A DNA stretch of 64,000 bases from Mycobacterium ahvazicum (GTDB lineage: Bacteria; Actinomycetota; Actinomycetes; Mycobacteriales; Mycobacteriaceae): assembly GCF_900176255.2 (NCBI RefSeq), contig NZ_FXEG02000005.1:434001-498000 (forward strand), written 5' to 3'. Numbering within the stretch: position 1 is the first letter of the stretch; every line of letters starts with the position of its first letter. A program made the translations under genes and the position numbers. Shown piece after piece: positions 40,829-48,746 of the stretch. The notes under the pieces are model-generated. The model made no database searches. It was given only the letters and a program-made list of their open reading frames with translations, and was not told where the DNA came from.

Positions 40829-41451
40829 ACCACCCAGGCCTCGGGTATTCCCGGAATCGGCTGCGGCTCGCCTTCGAGCCGACGCAGATGGCTTTCGACT
40901 AATTCCACGGTTTCGGCGTGACCGGCGGAAATGCCCACCGCGTTTTCGAGCACCAGGAATCTGGACAAGCTGGACATGAGCACGGCAACCACCACCGGCG
41001 GCATCTCATCCACGCCGTACTTCTGCAGCGCAGCGGTCACCGCTTGCCGTTGCTCTTCGCGGAAACGTTCGGCGTAGTAAGCGATTTCGGCCCGCATCTC
41101 CTTGCGATGATTGGCCAGCGCCATGAATTCCATTGAAATGCGGGTGAATGCGGGGTCGGTGCCGAACCGCCACACCGCCCACAGCGGCTGCGGTGACTGC
41201 ATCAGCTTTGCGTGCGCCTCGAGCGCTTCCTCACCACGGCGCCGGAAGACCTGGAGGAACAGCTCCTCCATGGTGCGGAAGTAATAGTGCACCAGCTGCG
41301 GTTTCAGCCCGGCTTTGTTCGCGAGGCGCCGCGAGGTGACGGCGGCGTAACCCTCTTCGATCATCAATTGTTCGGCCGCGTCGAGCAGCAGGCCGCGGTT
41401 CTTGGCGTCCGGCGCCCCGATCCTGCGGGCCTGACTGGGGGCCGTGCTCAT
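40744..41451 (-). CDS. TetR/AcrR family regulator
   Basis: 235 residues; the HTH lies at ~40-60 (VTSRRLANKAGLKPQLVHYYF). The long C-terminal tail is rich in Thr, Ser and Pro. It is divergent from a P450 gene; the gap holds a double TGCTnAGCA site. Convergent overlap of 85 bp with the secreted-protein gene means the last ~28 codons of the regulator are antisense to it. Candidate regulator of the P450 or of the neighbouring lipid genes. Confidence 0.87.
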   Translation of the reverse strand: MSTAPSQARRIGAPDAKNRGLLLDAAEQLMIEEGYAAVTSRRLANKAGLKPQLVHYYFRTMEELFLQVFRRRGEEALEAHAKLMQSPQPLWAVWRFGTDPAFTRISMEFMALANHRKEMRAEIAYYAERFREEQRQAVTAALQKYGVDEMPPVVVAVLMSSLSRFLVLENAVGISAGHAETVELVESHLRRLEGEPQPIPGIPEAWVVHQLRSEQSTPLRPSLDTTTTPSTARTQ

Positions 41452-41542
41452 GCCGCTGCTCCGTCCTGTCCACGCTCACCTGCCGAACAGGGGAATCGTA
41501 GCGCGACGCGGCGTTGTGTCCTTGACCACGACATTACTGCCG

Positions 41543-41562
41543 TGCTAAGCAGGTGCTCAGCA
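41543..41562. promoter_or_regulatory. Double TGCTnAGCA site between TetR and P450 genes
   Basis: TGCTAAGCA (41543-41551), two bases, TGCTCAGCA (41554-41562). Each half is itself palindromic, and together they form a 20-bp near-palindrome with one mismatch. The position in a divergent regulator/target gap is that of an operator. Confidence 0.55.
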
Positions 41563-41635
41563 GAATTCCGAAAGCGGGGGCGGTGCTGCATGCCGCCGAA
41601 CCACCGGTAGACCCCAGCCCAGAAAGACGCCATCT

Positions 41636-42931
41636 ATGAGCAACTACGAGTCGATCGACTTCTTCACCGATCAGTCTCTGGTCCCGGATCCGCACCCCTA
41701 CTTCGACTACCTGCGCAGCGAAAACCCCGTGCTGCGGTTGCCACACCATGGAGTCGTCGCGGTCACCGGTTACGCGGAAGCCACCGAGATTTACAAAACC
41801 CCGGAAACGTTCTCCAACATCGTCGCGCTCGGCGGACCGTTCCCCCCGCTGCCCTTCACCCCCGAGGGCGGCGACATCAGGCCCCTGATCGACGAGCACC
41901 GCAGCTACTTTCCGATGCACGAGCACATGGTCACGATGGACCCACCGGACCACACCAAGGCTCGCTCAGTGCTGGCCAAGCTGCTGACGCCGAGCCGGCT
42001 GAAGCAGAACGAGGAGTTCATGTGGCGCCTGGCCGATCGGCAGCTCGACGAGTTCCTGCACAACGGCGAATGCGAATTCATCGCCGAATACTCAAAGCCG
42101 TTCGCCACGTTGGTGATCGCCGATCTGCTCGGCGTGCCCGAGGACGACCACAAGGAGTTCCGCGCCGTGCTCGGCGCCGACCGTCCCGAGGCGCGCGTCG
42201 GCGCCCTCGACCACGAGTCGGTGGGCATTAACCCGCTGGAGTGGCTCGACGACAAGTTCTGCAGCTACATCGAGGACCGGCGGCGCGAACCGCGCGGCGA
42301 CGTGCTGACCTTCCTGGCGGAGGCGAAGTACCCGGACGGCTCGACCCCGCCGGTGATCGAGGTGGTCCGTTCGGCCACCTTCCTTTTCGCCGCCGGCCAG
42401 GAGACCACGGCCAAGCTACTCAGTGCCGCCCTGCAAGCCCTGGGCGACCGGCCCGACATCCAGCAACAGATTCGAGAAGACCGCAGTCTGATCCCCGCGT
42501 TCATCGAGGAATCGTTGCGCATGGAAAGCCCCGTCAAGAGCGACTCTCGACTTGCCGTCCGCGACACCAACATCGGTGGTGTCGACATTCCGGCCGGCAC
42601 CGTGGTGATGATCCTGCCGGGCGCGGCCAATCGCGATCCGCGGCGGTTCGAGAACCCGCACCAGTTCGACTTGCGCCGCAAGAACGTTCGCGAGCACATG
42701 GCGTTTGCCCGCGGCGTGCACTCCTGCCCGGGCGGACCACTCGCCCGCGTGGAGGGCAGGGTCTCGATCGAACGCATCCTGGACCGGATGCCGCACATCG
42801 AGATCGATGAAGCCCATCACGGGCCGGCCGCCGAGCGTCGTTACAGCTACGAGCCGACGTACATCCTGCGGGGCTTGAGCGAACTGCACCTGTCGTTCAC
42901 AACCGCGGACGCGGTCGCACCCGTGGCCTGA
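41636..42931 (+). CDS. Cytochrome P450
   Basis: 431 residues. The heme loop is MAFARGVHSCPGGPLAR with the Cys ligand. The K-helix ExxR is EESLRMES. The I-helix is FLFAAGQETTAKLL, lacking the usual acid before Thr-Thr (AGQETT) but keeping the Thr. Soluble class I type, needing a ferredoxin; none is adjacent, the nearest being encoded at 60958. The substrate is unknown. CYP family number not assigned. Confidence 0.92.
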   Translation: MSNYESIDFFTDQSLVPDPHPYFDYLRSENPVLRLPHHGVVAVTGYAEATEIYKTPETFSNIVALGGPFPPLPFTPEGGDIRPLIDEHRSYFPMHEHMVTMDPPDHTKARSVLAKLLTPSRLKQNEEFMWRLADRQLDEFLHNGECEFIAEYSKPFATLVIADLLGVPEDDHKEFRAVLGADRPEARVGALDHESVGINPLEWLDDKFCSYIEDRRREPRGDVLTFLAEAKYPDGSTPPVIEVVRSATFLFAAGQETTAKLLSAALQALGDRPDIQQQIREDRSLIPAFIEESLRMESPVKSDSRLAVRDTNIGGVDIPAGTVVMILPGAANRDPRRFENPHQFDLRRKNVREHMAFARGVHSCPGGPLARVEGRVSIERILDRMPHIEIDEAHHGPAAERRYSYEPTYILRGLSELHLSFTTADAVAPVA

Positions 42932-42949
42932 CGCACTTTTTCGCGGGTA

Positions 42950-43246
42950 CTACGCGAGCCGCATTCCGACGAAATAGCAGCTGAGCATCGCGACGGCCAT
43001 CAGCATGATCCAGGCGTCGGTCAGTCGGCACAGCAGGACCGGTGCGCTTCGCACCTCCATGAACTCACGAAAGATGATGCGCACCTTGATGAGTGCTATC
43101 ACGATGACGCTCACTGTCACCACCGCGCTGGACTTCAGCGACCCGGCCTGCCCCGCTGCCGAGCGGTCTATCCACAGGTAGCCGAGCGTGAGCAACGCCA
43201 GGATCACCCACACGATCAGTAACCGCTTGTTGAATTTCACGCTCAC
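42950..43246 (-). CDS. Cytochrome c oxidase subunit IV-like membrane protein
   Basis: 98 residues from GTG 43246, overlapping the upstream stop (GTGA). Three membrane segments: LLIVWVILALLTLGYLWI, SAVVTVSVIVIALIKVRIIF and WIMLMAVAMLSCYFV. The middle ALIKVRIIFREFMEVR is the signature of the prokaryotic COX4 family. It is the last gene of a four-gene cluster without any catalytic oxidase subunit. Confidence 0.75.
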   Translation of the reverse strand: MSVKFNKRLLIVWVILALLTLGYLWIDRSAAGQAGSLKSSAVVTVSVIVIALIKVRIIFREFMEVRSAPVLLCRLTDAWIMLMAVAMLSCYFVGMRLA

Positions 43247-43842
43247 CTCACCACGTACAGCAGCGCGAAGATGAGTACCCACAGGAAATCGACCGTGTGC
43301 CAGTAGGTCGCGCACGTCTCGACGATTTCCTGGGATTCCCGCGGTCTTGTTGCCGCACTTCGGAGTTGGTAAACGATGACGCCCAAGACGACGAAGCCGA
43401 TCAGCAGATGGACGAAGTGAATTCCGGTGAGGAAGAAATAGTAGGTGAAGAAGTCGTTGCTGTCCAACCCGTTTCCGCTATTGACCAGCCTCGCCCATTC
43501 ACACACCTTGACGAAGAGGAACACCGCGGCCAATGCAGCGGTGATGAAGACATCTCGCCGCGCCGCCCGGTACTCGCCGGCGCGTGACGACTGAACACAC
43601 CGCGCAACCGACCACGAACTCAGCAGCAAGACGAGGGTGTTGAAAACTCCGATGCGCAGGTCCAGGTGTGCCTGTGCGGGTATGAAAAGCTCGGCGCTAC
43701 GGGCGCGAGAGAACAAGTAGAAGCCGAAATAGCCTGTGAAAACCAGGGTCTCGAACAATACGAATGCCCACATGTCGGGCTGACCGGGCACGAATTGGGC
43801 CTGTTGGTCCTTGTCGGTGAGGTCGGTCGTGAGATCGGTCAT
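43243..43842 (-). CDS. Heme-copper oxidase subunit III-like (NorE type) membrane protein
   Basis: 199 residues, about five membrane helices. PDMWAFVLFETLVFTGYFGFY and GIHFVHLLIGFVVLGVIVY plus CATYWHTVDFLWVLIF are subunit III/NorE hallmarks. This subunit binds no metal; in oxidases and NO reductase gene clusters it supports the catalytic subunit. ATG 43842 overlaps the upstream gene. No subunit I or II gene lies in the window. Confidence 0.85.
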   Translation of the reverse strand: MTDLTTDLTDKDQQAQFVPGQPDMWAFVLFETLVFTGYFGFYLFSRARSAELFIPAQAHLDLRIGVFNTLVLLLSSWSVARCVQSSRAGEYRAARRDVFITAALAAVFLFVKVCEWARLVNSGNGLDSNDFFTYYFFLTGIHFVHLLIGFVVLGVIVYQLRSAATRPRESQEIVETCATYWHTVDFLWVLIFALLYVVR

Positions 43843-44654
43843 CGCACAACGGCCTTCTTACGCGGGAAGTCCGGCATCTGCCTGGTGCCGAAGTCTTCGC
43901 GCCGGATCATCCGGTACAGCATGACGACGAAGGTGACTTGGTAGATGCCGAACACGACCATGTCGAGCCACCAAGCGATCTCGCCGTCCCAGGCCAACAC
44001 ACCCCGGCGGAAGATCCAGCAGGGGGCGACGACGACCTCGGTCAGCGCGTTGCACAGGTTGAGATAACCGAACCACTTGGGGAACACCCGATTCCGGTCG
44101 AGCAGGATCGCGACCATCCAGATCAGCGAGCCGATCAGGAAGACTCCCATCGTTCCGTCGAACGACAGGAAGGCGAAGTCGTAGAGCCAGCCGATCAATT
44201 CCGGGTTGCGCTCCGGTCGCAACGTCCCGACGAGCAGCGCGATGTTGAGCAGGATCATGCCGGGAACCACGCTGAGCGAGTAGATGATCAGATACGAGTA
44301 ACCGAACGCGCGACTGACCGACATGCGCCGCATTGAATATGCGATCAGGGCATTGTTTGTCGCGATCGCGCCGCTGATCGCGAAGATGATGCCGAAACCA
44401 AGGGGTATGCCGAGATGGCGCTCGGAGAACCAGTGGACCTGCGTCGCGAGGTCCCAGGTGGGTTCCGGTGGCGGCTGAACCTGCGCGATGATGAAGAACA
44501 CCGGGAAGAACAGGTTGTAAAAGACGACGAGCACCCACCACGCCAACCAGAGTTCCCGCTTGGGGTTGTGGCGCAGGTGCCAGGCGAGCCGGTGATGCAG
44601 CGGGCCGGAAGGGGGTGTGGCCGGCGAGGTCGGCGGTGTGATCACCGCACTCAT
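43839..44654 (-). CDS. Multi-pass membrane protein, paralogue B of the oxidase-like cluster
   Basis: 271 residues from ATG 44654 (ATGA overlap). About seven membrane helices. Shared words with the next gene upstream are RPERNPEL, a VFPKWFGYLN block and LAWDGEIAWW; the upstream paralogue has RPERSPEL, VFPRWVAHFN and LAWDGFLSFW. I do not recognise the family. Conserved charged RPER and aromatic WDG positions suggest a functional site. Linked by overlaps to subunit III/IV-like genes, so it probably forms a complex with them. Confidence 0.75.
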   Translation of the reverse strand: MSAVITPPTSPATPPSGPLHHRLAWHLRHNPKRELWLAWWVLVVFYNLFFPVFFIIAQVQPPPEPTWDLATQVHWFSERHLGIPLGFGIIFAISGAIATNNALIAYSMRRMSVSRAFGYSYLIIYSLSVVPGMILLNIALLVGTLRPERNPELIGWLYDFAFLSFDGTMGVFLIGSLIWMVAILLDRNRVFPKWFGYLNLCNALTEVVVAPCWIFRRGVLAWDGEIAWWLDMVVFGIYQVTFVVMLYRMIRREDFGTRQMPDFPRKKAVVR

Positions 44655-45427
44655 GCGTTGACCATTTCGTCTGGGCGTCCGCGGTTCTCGGCACGCTCGC
44701 GATAAATGTTCTGCCCCAACGCAACTCCCATCACGACGATCCAAACCCCGATGGCAACGTTTTTCACCCAGAACGACAGGAAGCCGTCCCACGCCAGCGG
44801 ACCGGTCAGTGACACTCCGACAAAGGCCGCGGGCACCAGCGCGGCGGCCACGAGAAGGTTGAAGTGGGCTACCCAGCGGGGAAACACAGGTTGCGGCTGA
44901 TCGTCGAAATAGATTGCCACGGCCAGTATCACGCTCTGGCCGATCAGGAACGGGACCAAGATGGTGAAGGTCATCCAGCCGAAATCGTTGAGCAGCTGGG
45001 TTAGCTCCGGGCTGCGCTCGGGACGGAATGCGGCCAGCAGCCAGCAGACGTTCGCGACGAGAAACAACGTCGGACCACCGGCCACGCAGCCCAGCATCGC
45101 GTAGGAGAAGATCGGCGTCCGATGTGCCATGCGGCGGATCTGCAGCACGATCAAGGCCAGGATCGGGACGAGGCACACGCCGAACCAGTTGAACACGATC
45201 ATGCTGTACCGGATCTGTGGGATGTGCGCCGGATCCCGGTAGAACGCGGCAACCTGTTCCGCCGGCATCGAGGGTGACATCGGCGGATTGAAGCCCGGAA
45301 ACAGCAGGAAGCCGGCGATCCACAACAGCACCGTGACGGGCAATGTCCACAGCAGAATGACCTCACCGTCAGTCGGCCGCGGCGCCGCTCGCCGACCTGC
45401 CGCATCTCCCCCGCCGATGTCTGTCAT
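44651..45427 (-). CDS. Multi-pass membrane protein, paralogue A of the oxidase-like cluster
   Basis: 258 residues from ATG 45427 with GGGAG upstream. About seven membrane helices; motifs FRPERSPELTQLL, PVFPRWVAHFNLL and PLAWDGFLSFW, as in paralogue B. First gene of the four-gene cluster. The promoter region contains two TetR-type palindromes shared with a divergent TetR gene. Function unknown. Confidence 0.75.
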   Translation of the reverse strand: MTDIGGGDAAGRRAAPRPTDGEVILLWTLPVTVLLWIAGFLLFPGFNPPMSPSMPAEQVAAFYRDPAHIPQIRYSMIVFNWFGVCLVPILALIVLQIRRMAHRTPIFSYAMLGCVAGGPTLFLVANVCWLLAAFRPERSPELTQLLNDFGWMTFTILVPFLIGQSVILAVAIYFDDQPQPVFPRWVAHFNLLVAAALVPAAFVGVSLTGPLAWDGFLSFWVKNVAIGVWIVVMGVALGQNIYRERAENRGRPDEMVNA

Positions 45428-45480
45428 CGCCTGACTCCCTTCGGCACGAAATCCCCGTGCCACGCTCGGCCCGTACCGAA

Positions 45481-45527
45481 GCTAGCCGGTCGGCTAGCCT
45501 CGGGTCAATAGCCGGTCGTCTAGGCTC
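45481..45527. promoter_or_regulatory. Two CTAGCC-type palindromes, candidate TetR operators
   Basis: GCTAGCC-GGTC-GGCTAGC (45481-45497/8) is perfect. A second imperfect copy, TAGCCGGTCGTCTAGGCT, lies at about 45510-45527 and shares TAGCCGGTCG. Both fall in the 105-bp gap between the TetR gene (45533) and the membrane cluster (45427). Confidence 0.65.
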
Positions 45528-45532
45528 GTCCC

Positions 45533-46135
45533 GTGGGAACAGCAGGGCAGCCGGTCAGCGACGAAGCGCTGAGAGTTGTTCACTACAGCCCTGCCCGAAC
45601 GCGGGTACTCGATGCGGCGCTCGACCTGTTCGCGCAGCACGGCGTCAGCGGTACGTCGCTGCAGATGATCGCCGACGCCGTCGGGATCACCAAAGCTGCT
45701 GTGTATCACCAATTTCGGACCAAGGATCAGATCGTGATCGCGGTGACCGAGCGCGAGCTCGGACGGCTGCTTCCCGCGCTGGAGGCCGCCGAGGCGCACG
45801 GCAACGGACCGCAAGCGCGGGATGCGCTGCTGGAGAGCGTCGTTGAAATGGCGGTCCGCGACCGCCGACTGGTGCGCACGCTGCAGTTCGATCCCGTCGT
45901 GGTCCGGCTGCTGGCCGAACACAAGCCGTTTCAACGCTTTATGGAACGGTTGTATGACGGACTGCTGAGCGATGCCGGACTGGACGGCCGGATCGAGGCG
46001 GCCATGTTCTCCGGCGCGATCAGCACCGCGGTAATGCATCCGCTGCTGGCTGACATCGACGATGACACATTGCTCGAGCGGCTTACCGACATGATCAGGC
46101 GGCTACTCGGACTGCATCGAGAAACCGCCGAGTAA
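45533..46135 (+). CDS. TetR/AcrR family regulator of the membrane cluster
   Basis: 200 residues from GTG 45533. HTH at ~38-60 (TSLQMIADAVGITKAAVYHQF). The ligand domain is helical. Divergent from the oxidase-like membrane cluster with two operator-like palindromes in between, so it likely represses both transcripts. Confidence 0.88.
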   Translation: MGTAGQPVSDEALRVVHYSPARTRVLDAALDLFAQHGVSGTSLQMIADAVGITKAAVYHQFRTKDQIVIAVTERELGRLLPALEAAEAHGNGPQARDALLESVVEMAVRDRRLVRTLQFDPVVVRLLAEHKPFQRFMERLYDGLLSDAGLDGRIEAAMFSGAISTAVMHPLLADIDDDTLLERLTDMIRRLLGLHRETAE

Positions 46136-46137
46136 GG

Positions 46138-46557
46138 CTATGTGTCGGCGCGGACCCAGCTCATAATGCCGTCGTGGGCAAAGCAGATCAGGAATAGGCC
46201 ATCAGGCGCCTGTGCCACGTAGTTCTGGTAGTTCTGGCAATTGGCGCCTTCCTCCTTGACTCCCGCCATCGGAGGTGACCGGAACCATCGCGGCTGATAT
46301 CTCCTTGGCGAACCGCAGAACATCAGCCGGCCGGGCTGCGAGGCGAACGAGACGTAACCATCCGCTACACCAAAGGCGTAATAGGTGGTGTTGTCACAAG
46401 GCGCCCCGAGGACCTGGTGCGGCATGATGCCCGGCGTGCAGTCGGGGTAGTCGCAAACGGTGGGCCCGGCGAAGGACGGCGGCGCCGCCAGCACACCAGC
46501 GCCGAGCAACGCGGCAAATACGGCCACGATTAATCGCACCCAATTACTTTGCCACAC
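46138..46557 (-). CDS. Secreted Cys-containing protein of unknown function
   Basis: 139 residues from GTG 46557 (GTG 46539 is also possible; GGAG lies ~15 bp upstream). Signal peptide LIVAVFAALLGAGVLAAPPS, cut near FAGPTV. The mature part has five cysteines (CDYPDC, APCDN, MFCGS, NCQNY, ICFAH order) suggesting disulfides. No family recognised. Short convergent gap (2 bp) with the TetR gene. Confidence 0.65.
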   Translation of the reverse strand: MWQSNWVRLIVAVFAALLGAGVLAAPPSFAGPTVCDYPDCTPGIMPHQVLGAPCDNTTYYAFGVADGYVSFASQPGRLMFCGSPRRYQPRWFRSPPMAGVKEEGANCQNYQNYVAQAPDGLFLICFAHDGIMSWVRADT

Positions 46558-46740
46558 CTGAAAAGAAAATTCTCCTGGTTGGAGAAGATCGCCGGCACGA
46601 GAAACGGCCAACCCCGCGCTGACCCCGAACGCTACTGCGCGCCATTCCTTCACGGGCGCGCATTTCCGCATGTAAGAGCTATGACTGAAGCTGACCGATG
46701 ACGGCCAAGGGCGCCGGCCGAAGTGATAAGCTGCCTCTCC

Positions 46741-47484
46741 GTGCACGATCCGGACGGCCCCGACGCCGACGATTGTGGTGACCCGGCGGATATGACCAAT
46801 CCCGATGAACCACAGTCGCGCTCAGACGTCGACTCTCCGGCCCCGGCGCCCGCAGCGGAAACGGACACCGAAGACGAAGTTGCCGAGGCTGAAGCGCGGG
46901 CCGAGGCGGCCAAGGCACGCCTCGCACGGCTGCGGCAGGCAGCAGGAACCGATGGCGTATCCCCAGATGCCAAGCGGCGCCGCGCAAAGTCGCCCCGCCG
47001 TCCAACACGCAAAGCAATAGCGGTTGGCGTCGGCATCCTGATCGCCTGCGCATCTGCCGGTGCCAGCGGTTACATGCTGTGGCAGCACCGCACCGTAGCG
47101 CACAATCGCCAGCTCGCCGCGGAGTTTGCCGGTGCTGCCCGACAAGGGATCACGGCGCTGATGTCGATTGACCCCGATCATGCCAAGGCGGACGTCCAGC
47201 GGATGATCGATGCCACGACGGGCGACCTCAACGGTCAGCTGTCGGCGATCTCGGTTCTCATGGTCAAAAAGGCGCAGGACTCGAAGATCGGCAGCAAGGT
47301 CACCGTCGAAGCTGTCGCCGTCGAATCGTTGAGCGACAATTCAGGAGTCGTGCTCGTGGCGGCGAAAACCGATGCGACCGGGCCGGATAACGAAAAGCCA
47401 CCACCGGCATTGTTCCGGCTCAGCGTCACCCTGAACCGCGACCACGGCCAGCTCAAGATGTCGAAAATTGACTACCTCTCATGA
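46741..47484 (+). CDS. Mce-associated membrane protein (Mam type)
   Basis: 247 residues from GTG 46741; ATG 46792 is an alternative. An acidic then Ala/Arg-rich helical N-terminus (~80 residues) precedes a single membrane helix (KAIAVGVGILIACASAGASG). The outer domain, RQGITALMSIDPDHAKADVQ with VTVEAVAVESL, is typical of Rv0175/Rv0177-like Mce-associated proteins. These are thought to stabilise or assist Mce transporters. The gene overlaps the next mam gene (ATGA) and converges with the mce operon instead of following mceF. Confidence 0.85.
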   Translation: MHDPDGPDADDCGDPADMTNPDEPQSRSDVDSPAPAPAAETDTEDEVAEAEARAEAAKARLARLRQAAGTDGVSPDAKRRRAKSPRRPTRKAIAVGVGILIACASAGASGYMLWQHRTVAHNRQLAAEFAGAARQGITALMSIDPDHAKADVQRMIDATTGDLNGQLSAISVLMVKKAQDSKIGSKVTVEAVAVESLSDNSGVVLVAAKTDATGPDNEKPPPALFRLSVTLNRDHGQLKMSKIDYLS

Positions 47485-48086
47485 CTGTCGAGCATGGTTC
47501 GTCGCCGGGCAGCACCGAAACAGCGACTGACGAAACAGAAATTCCGCCCGACGGCGAAGCGGCAGCCAGGCGCCGGCTGGCAACGATCGGCCGTCGGTTG
47601 ATGGCGAGGTGGCGTTCGATAATCGCGACAACGTTGGTCGTTGCCACCGTGGGGGTGGCTGCCGGTGTGTACATCGTGGTGTACCGGCCGGATCAGCGGG
47701 TCGACGATGCGGCGGCACACCGCGCAATCCAGGCGGCGTCAGAGGGCGCGGTGGCGGTCTTGACGTATTCCTACGATCATTTGGATCGGGATTTCTCGGC
47801 AGCGAAATCCCATCTCACCGGCGAGTTTTTGGCCTACTACAGCAAATTCACCACCGATATCGTCGGGCCGACGGCCAAGGAGGGGCACCTGACGGCATCG
47901 GCCAAGGTGGTTCGGGCCGCGATTTCGGATCTGCATCCCGATTCTGCGGTCGTGCTGATTTTCGTCGACCAGACCACGGCCAGCATGCAAAAGAAAGATC
48001 CCGCGCAGAACAAAAGTGCTGTCGTGGTGACGCTGACAAAGGTCAACGGTTCCTGGCTGATCGCGAAATTCGAGCCGGTCGGGTGA
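47481..48086 (+). CDS. Mce-associated membrane protein (Mam type)
   Basis: 201 residues, ATG overlapping the upstream stop. A charged cytoplasmic N-terminus, one membrane helix (IIATTLVVATVGVAAGVYIVVY) and a C-terminal cystatin-like or NTF2-like outer domain (HLTGEFLAYYSKFTTDIV, WLIAKFEPVG). A second member of the Mam pair, as is common in mce loci. Confidence 0.87.
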   Translation: MTVEHGSSPGSTETATDETEIPPDGEAAARRRLATIGRRLMARWRSIIATTLVVATVGVAAGVYIVVYRPDQRVDDAAAHRAIQAASEGAVAVLTYSYDHLDRDFSAAKSHLTGEFLAYYSKFTTDIVGPTAKEGHLTASAKVVRAAISDLHPDSAVVLIFVDQTTASMQKKDPAQNKSAVVVTLTKVNGSWLIAKFEPVG

Positions 48087-48165
48087 GTGCGATCCTAACC
48101 GTTACCTGGTCGGCTAAAACGGTGTAACGTCAACGCTCGAGAATTATGCGCTCTAGGAGCACCTG

Positions 48166-48687
48166 ATGCGTTCAGCTAAAGCACTCACCACCGCAACACT
48201 GGTGGCCACCACTGTATTTGGCGGATTGGGCACCGCGGCCACGGCCCAGGCAACGACCAAGGAAGAAGTGGCCCTCAATGGGACGTATCACGTTACGTCC
48301 ATCGGCGATTGGGCCCAGCGAAACGATCAATACTTCGGCGAGCCGACGGTCTACCAAACATGGACGATCAGCTCGACTTGCGACACATTCCAGGAATGCC
48401 ATGGAACGGTGCGCAGCGACCAGGGATGGACCGCGCCCCTCTATCTCAATGACGGGGAAATGTGGAAGGTGAGACGCGAAGTGCCGAATTGGGAGCGGTG
48501 CGAAGACGGTACCGCGTTCCCCGGACAGCAGACCTTCTCTTTCTTCCCGGTAAACGAAAACGGGGGATTTCAAATCGGATCGCGGACCTTGTCCGGCAAG
48601 GACAAGACGGTCGGGCCAAGCGGTGCCTGTGGGCAGAACCAGTGGCTCGATATCGCGATGCCGTTGCGCCTGGATCAAGTCTCCTGA
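48166..48687 (+). CDS. Secreted protein of unknown function
   Basis: 173 residues with signal peptide ALTTATLVATTVFGGLGTAATA, cut before or near QATTKE. The mature beta-rich domain has four Cys (STCDTFQEC, ERCEDG, GACGQ) and aromatic-rich TYHVTSIGDWAQRNDQYFGE, a pattern seen in several mycobacterial exported proteins. It converges with mceF (59-bp gap). Role unknown. Confidence 0.75.
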   Translation: MRSAKALTTATLVATTVFGGLGTAATAQATTKEEVALNGTYHVTSIGDWAQRNDQYFGEPTVYQTWTISSTCDTFQECHGTVRSDQGWTAPLYLNDGEMWKVRREVPNWERCEDGTAFPGQQTFSFFPVNENGGFQIGSRTLSGKDKTVGPSGACGQNQWLDIAMPLRLDQVS

Positions 48688-48746
48688 CCGGGCGCTCGTA
48701 GCTCCACTGCCACTTCGCCTCCCAGCCCGGGCCACCTCGGGTGGCG

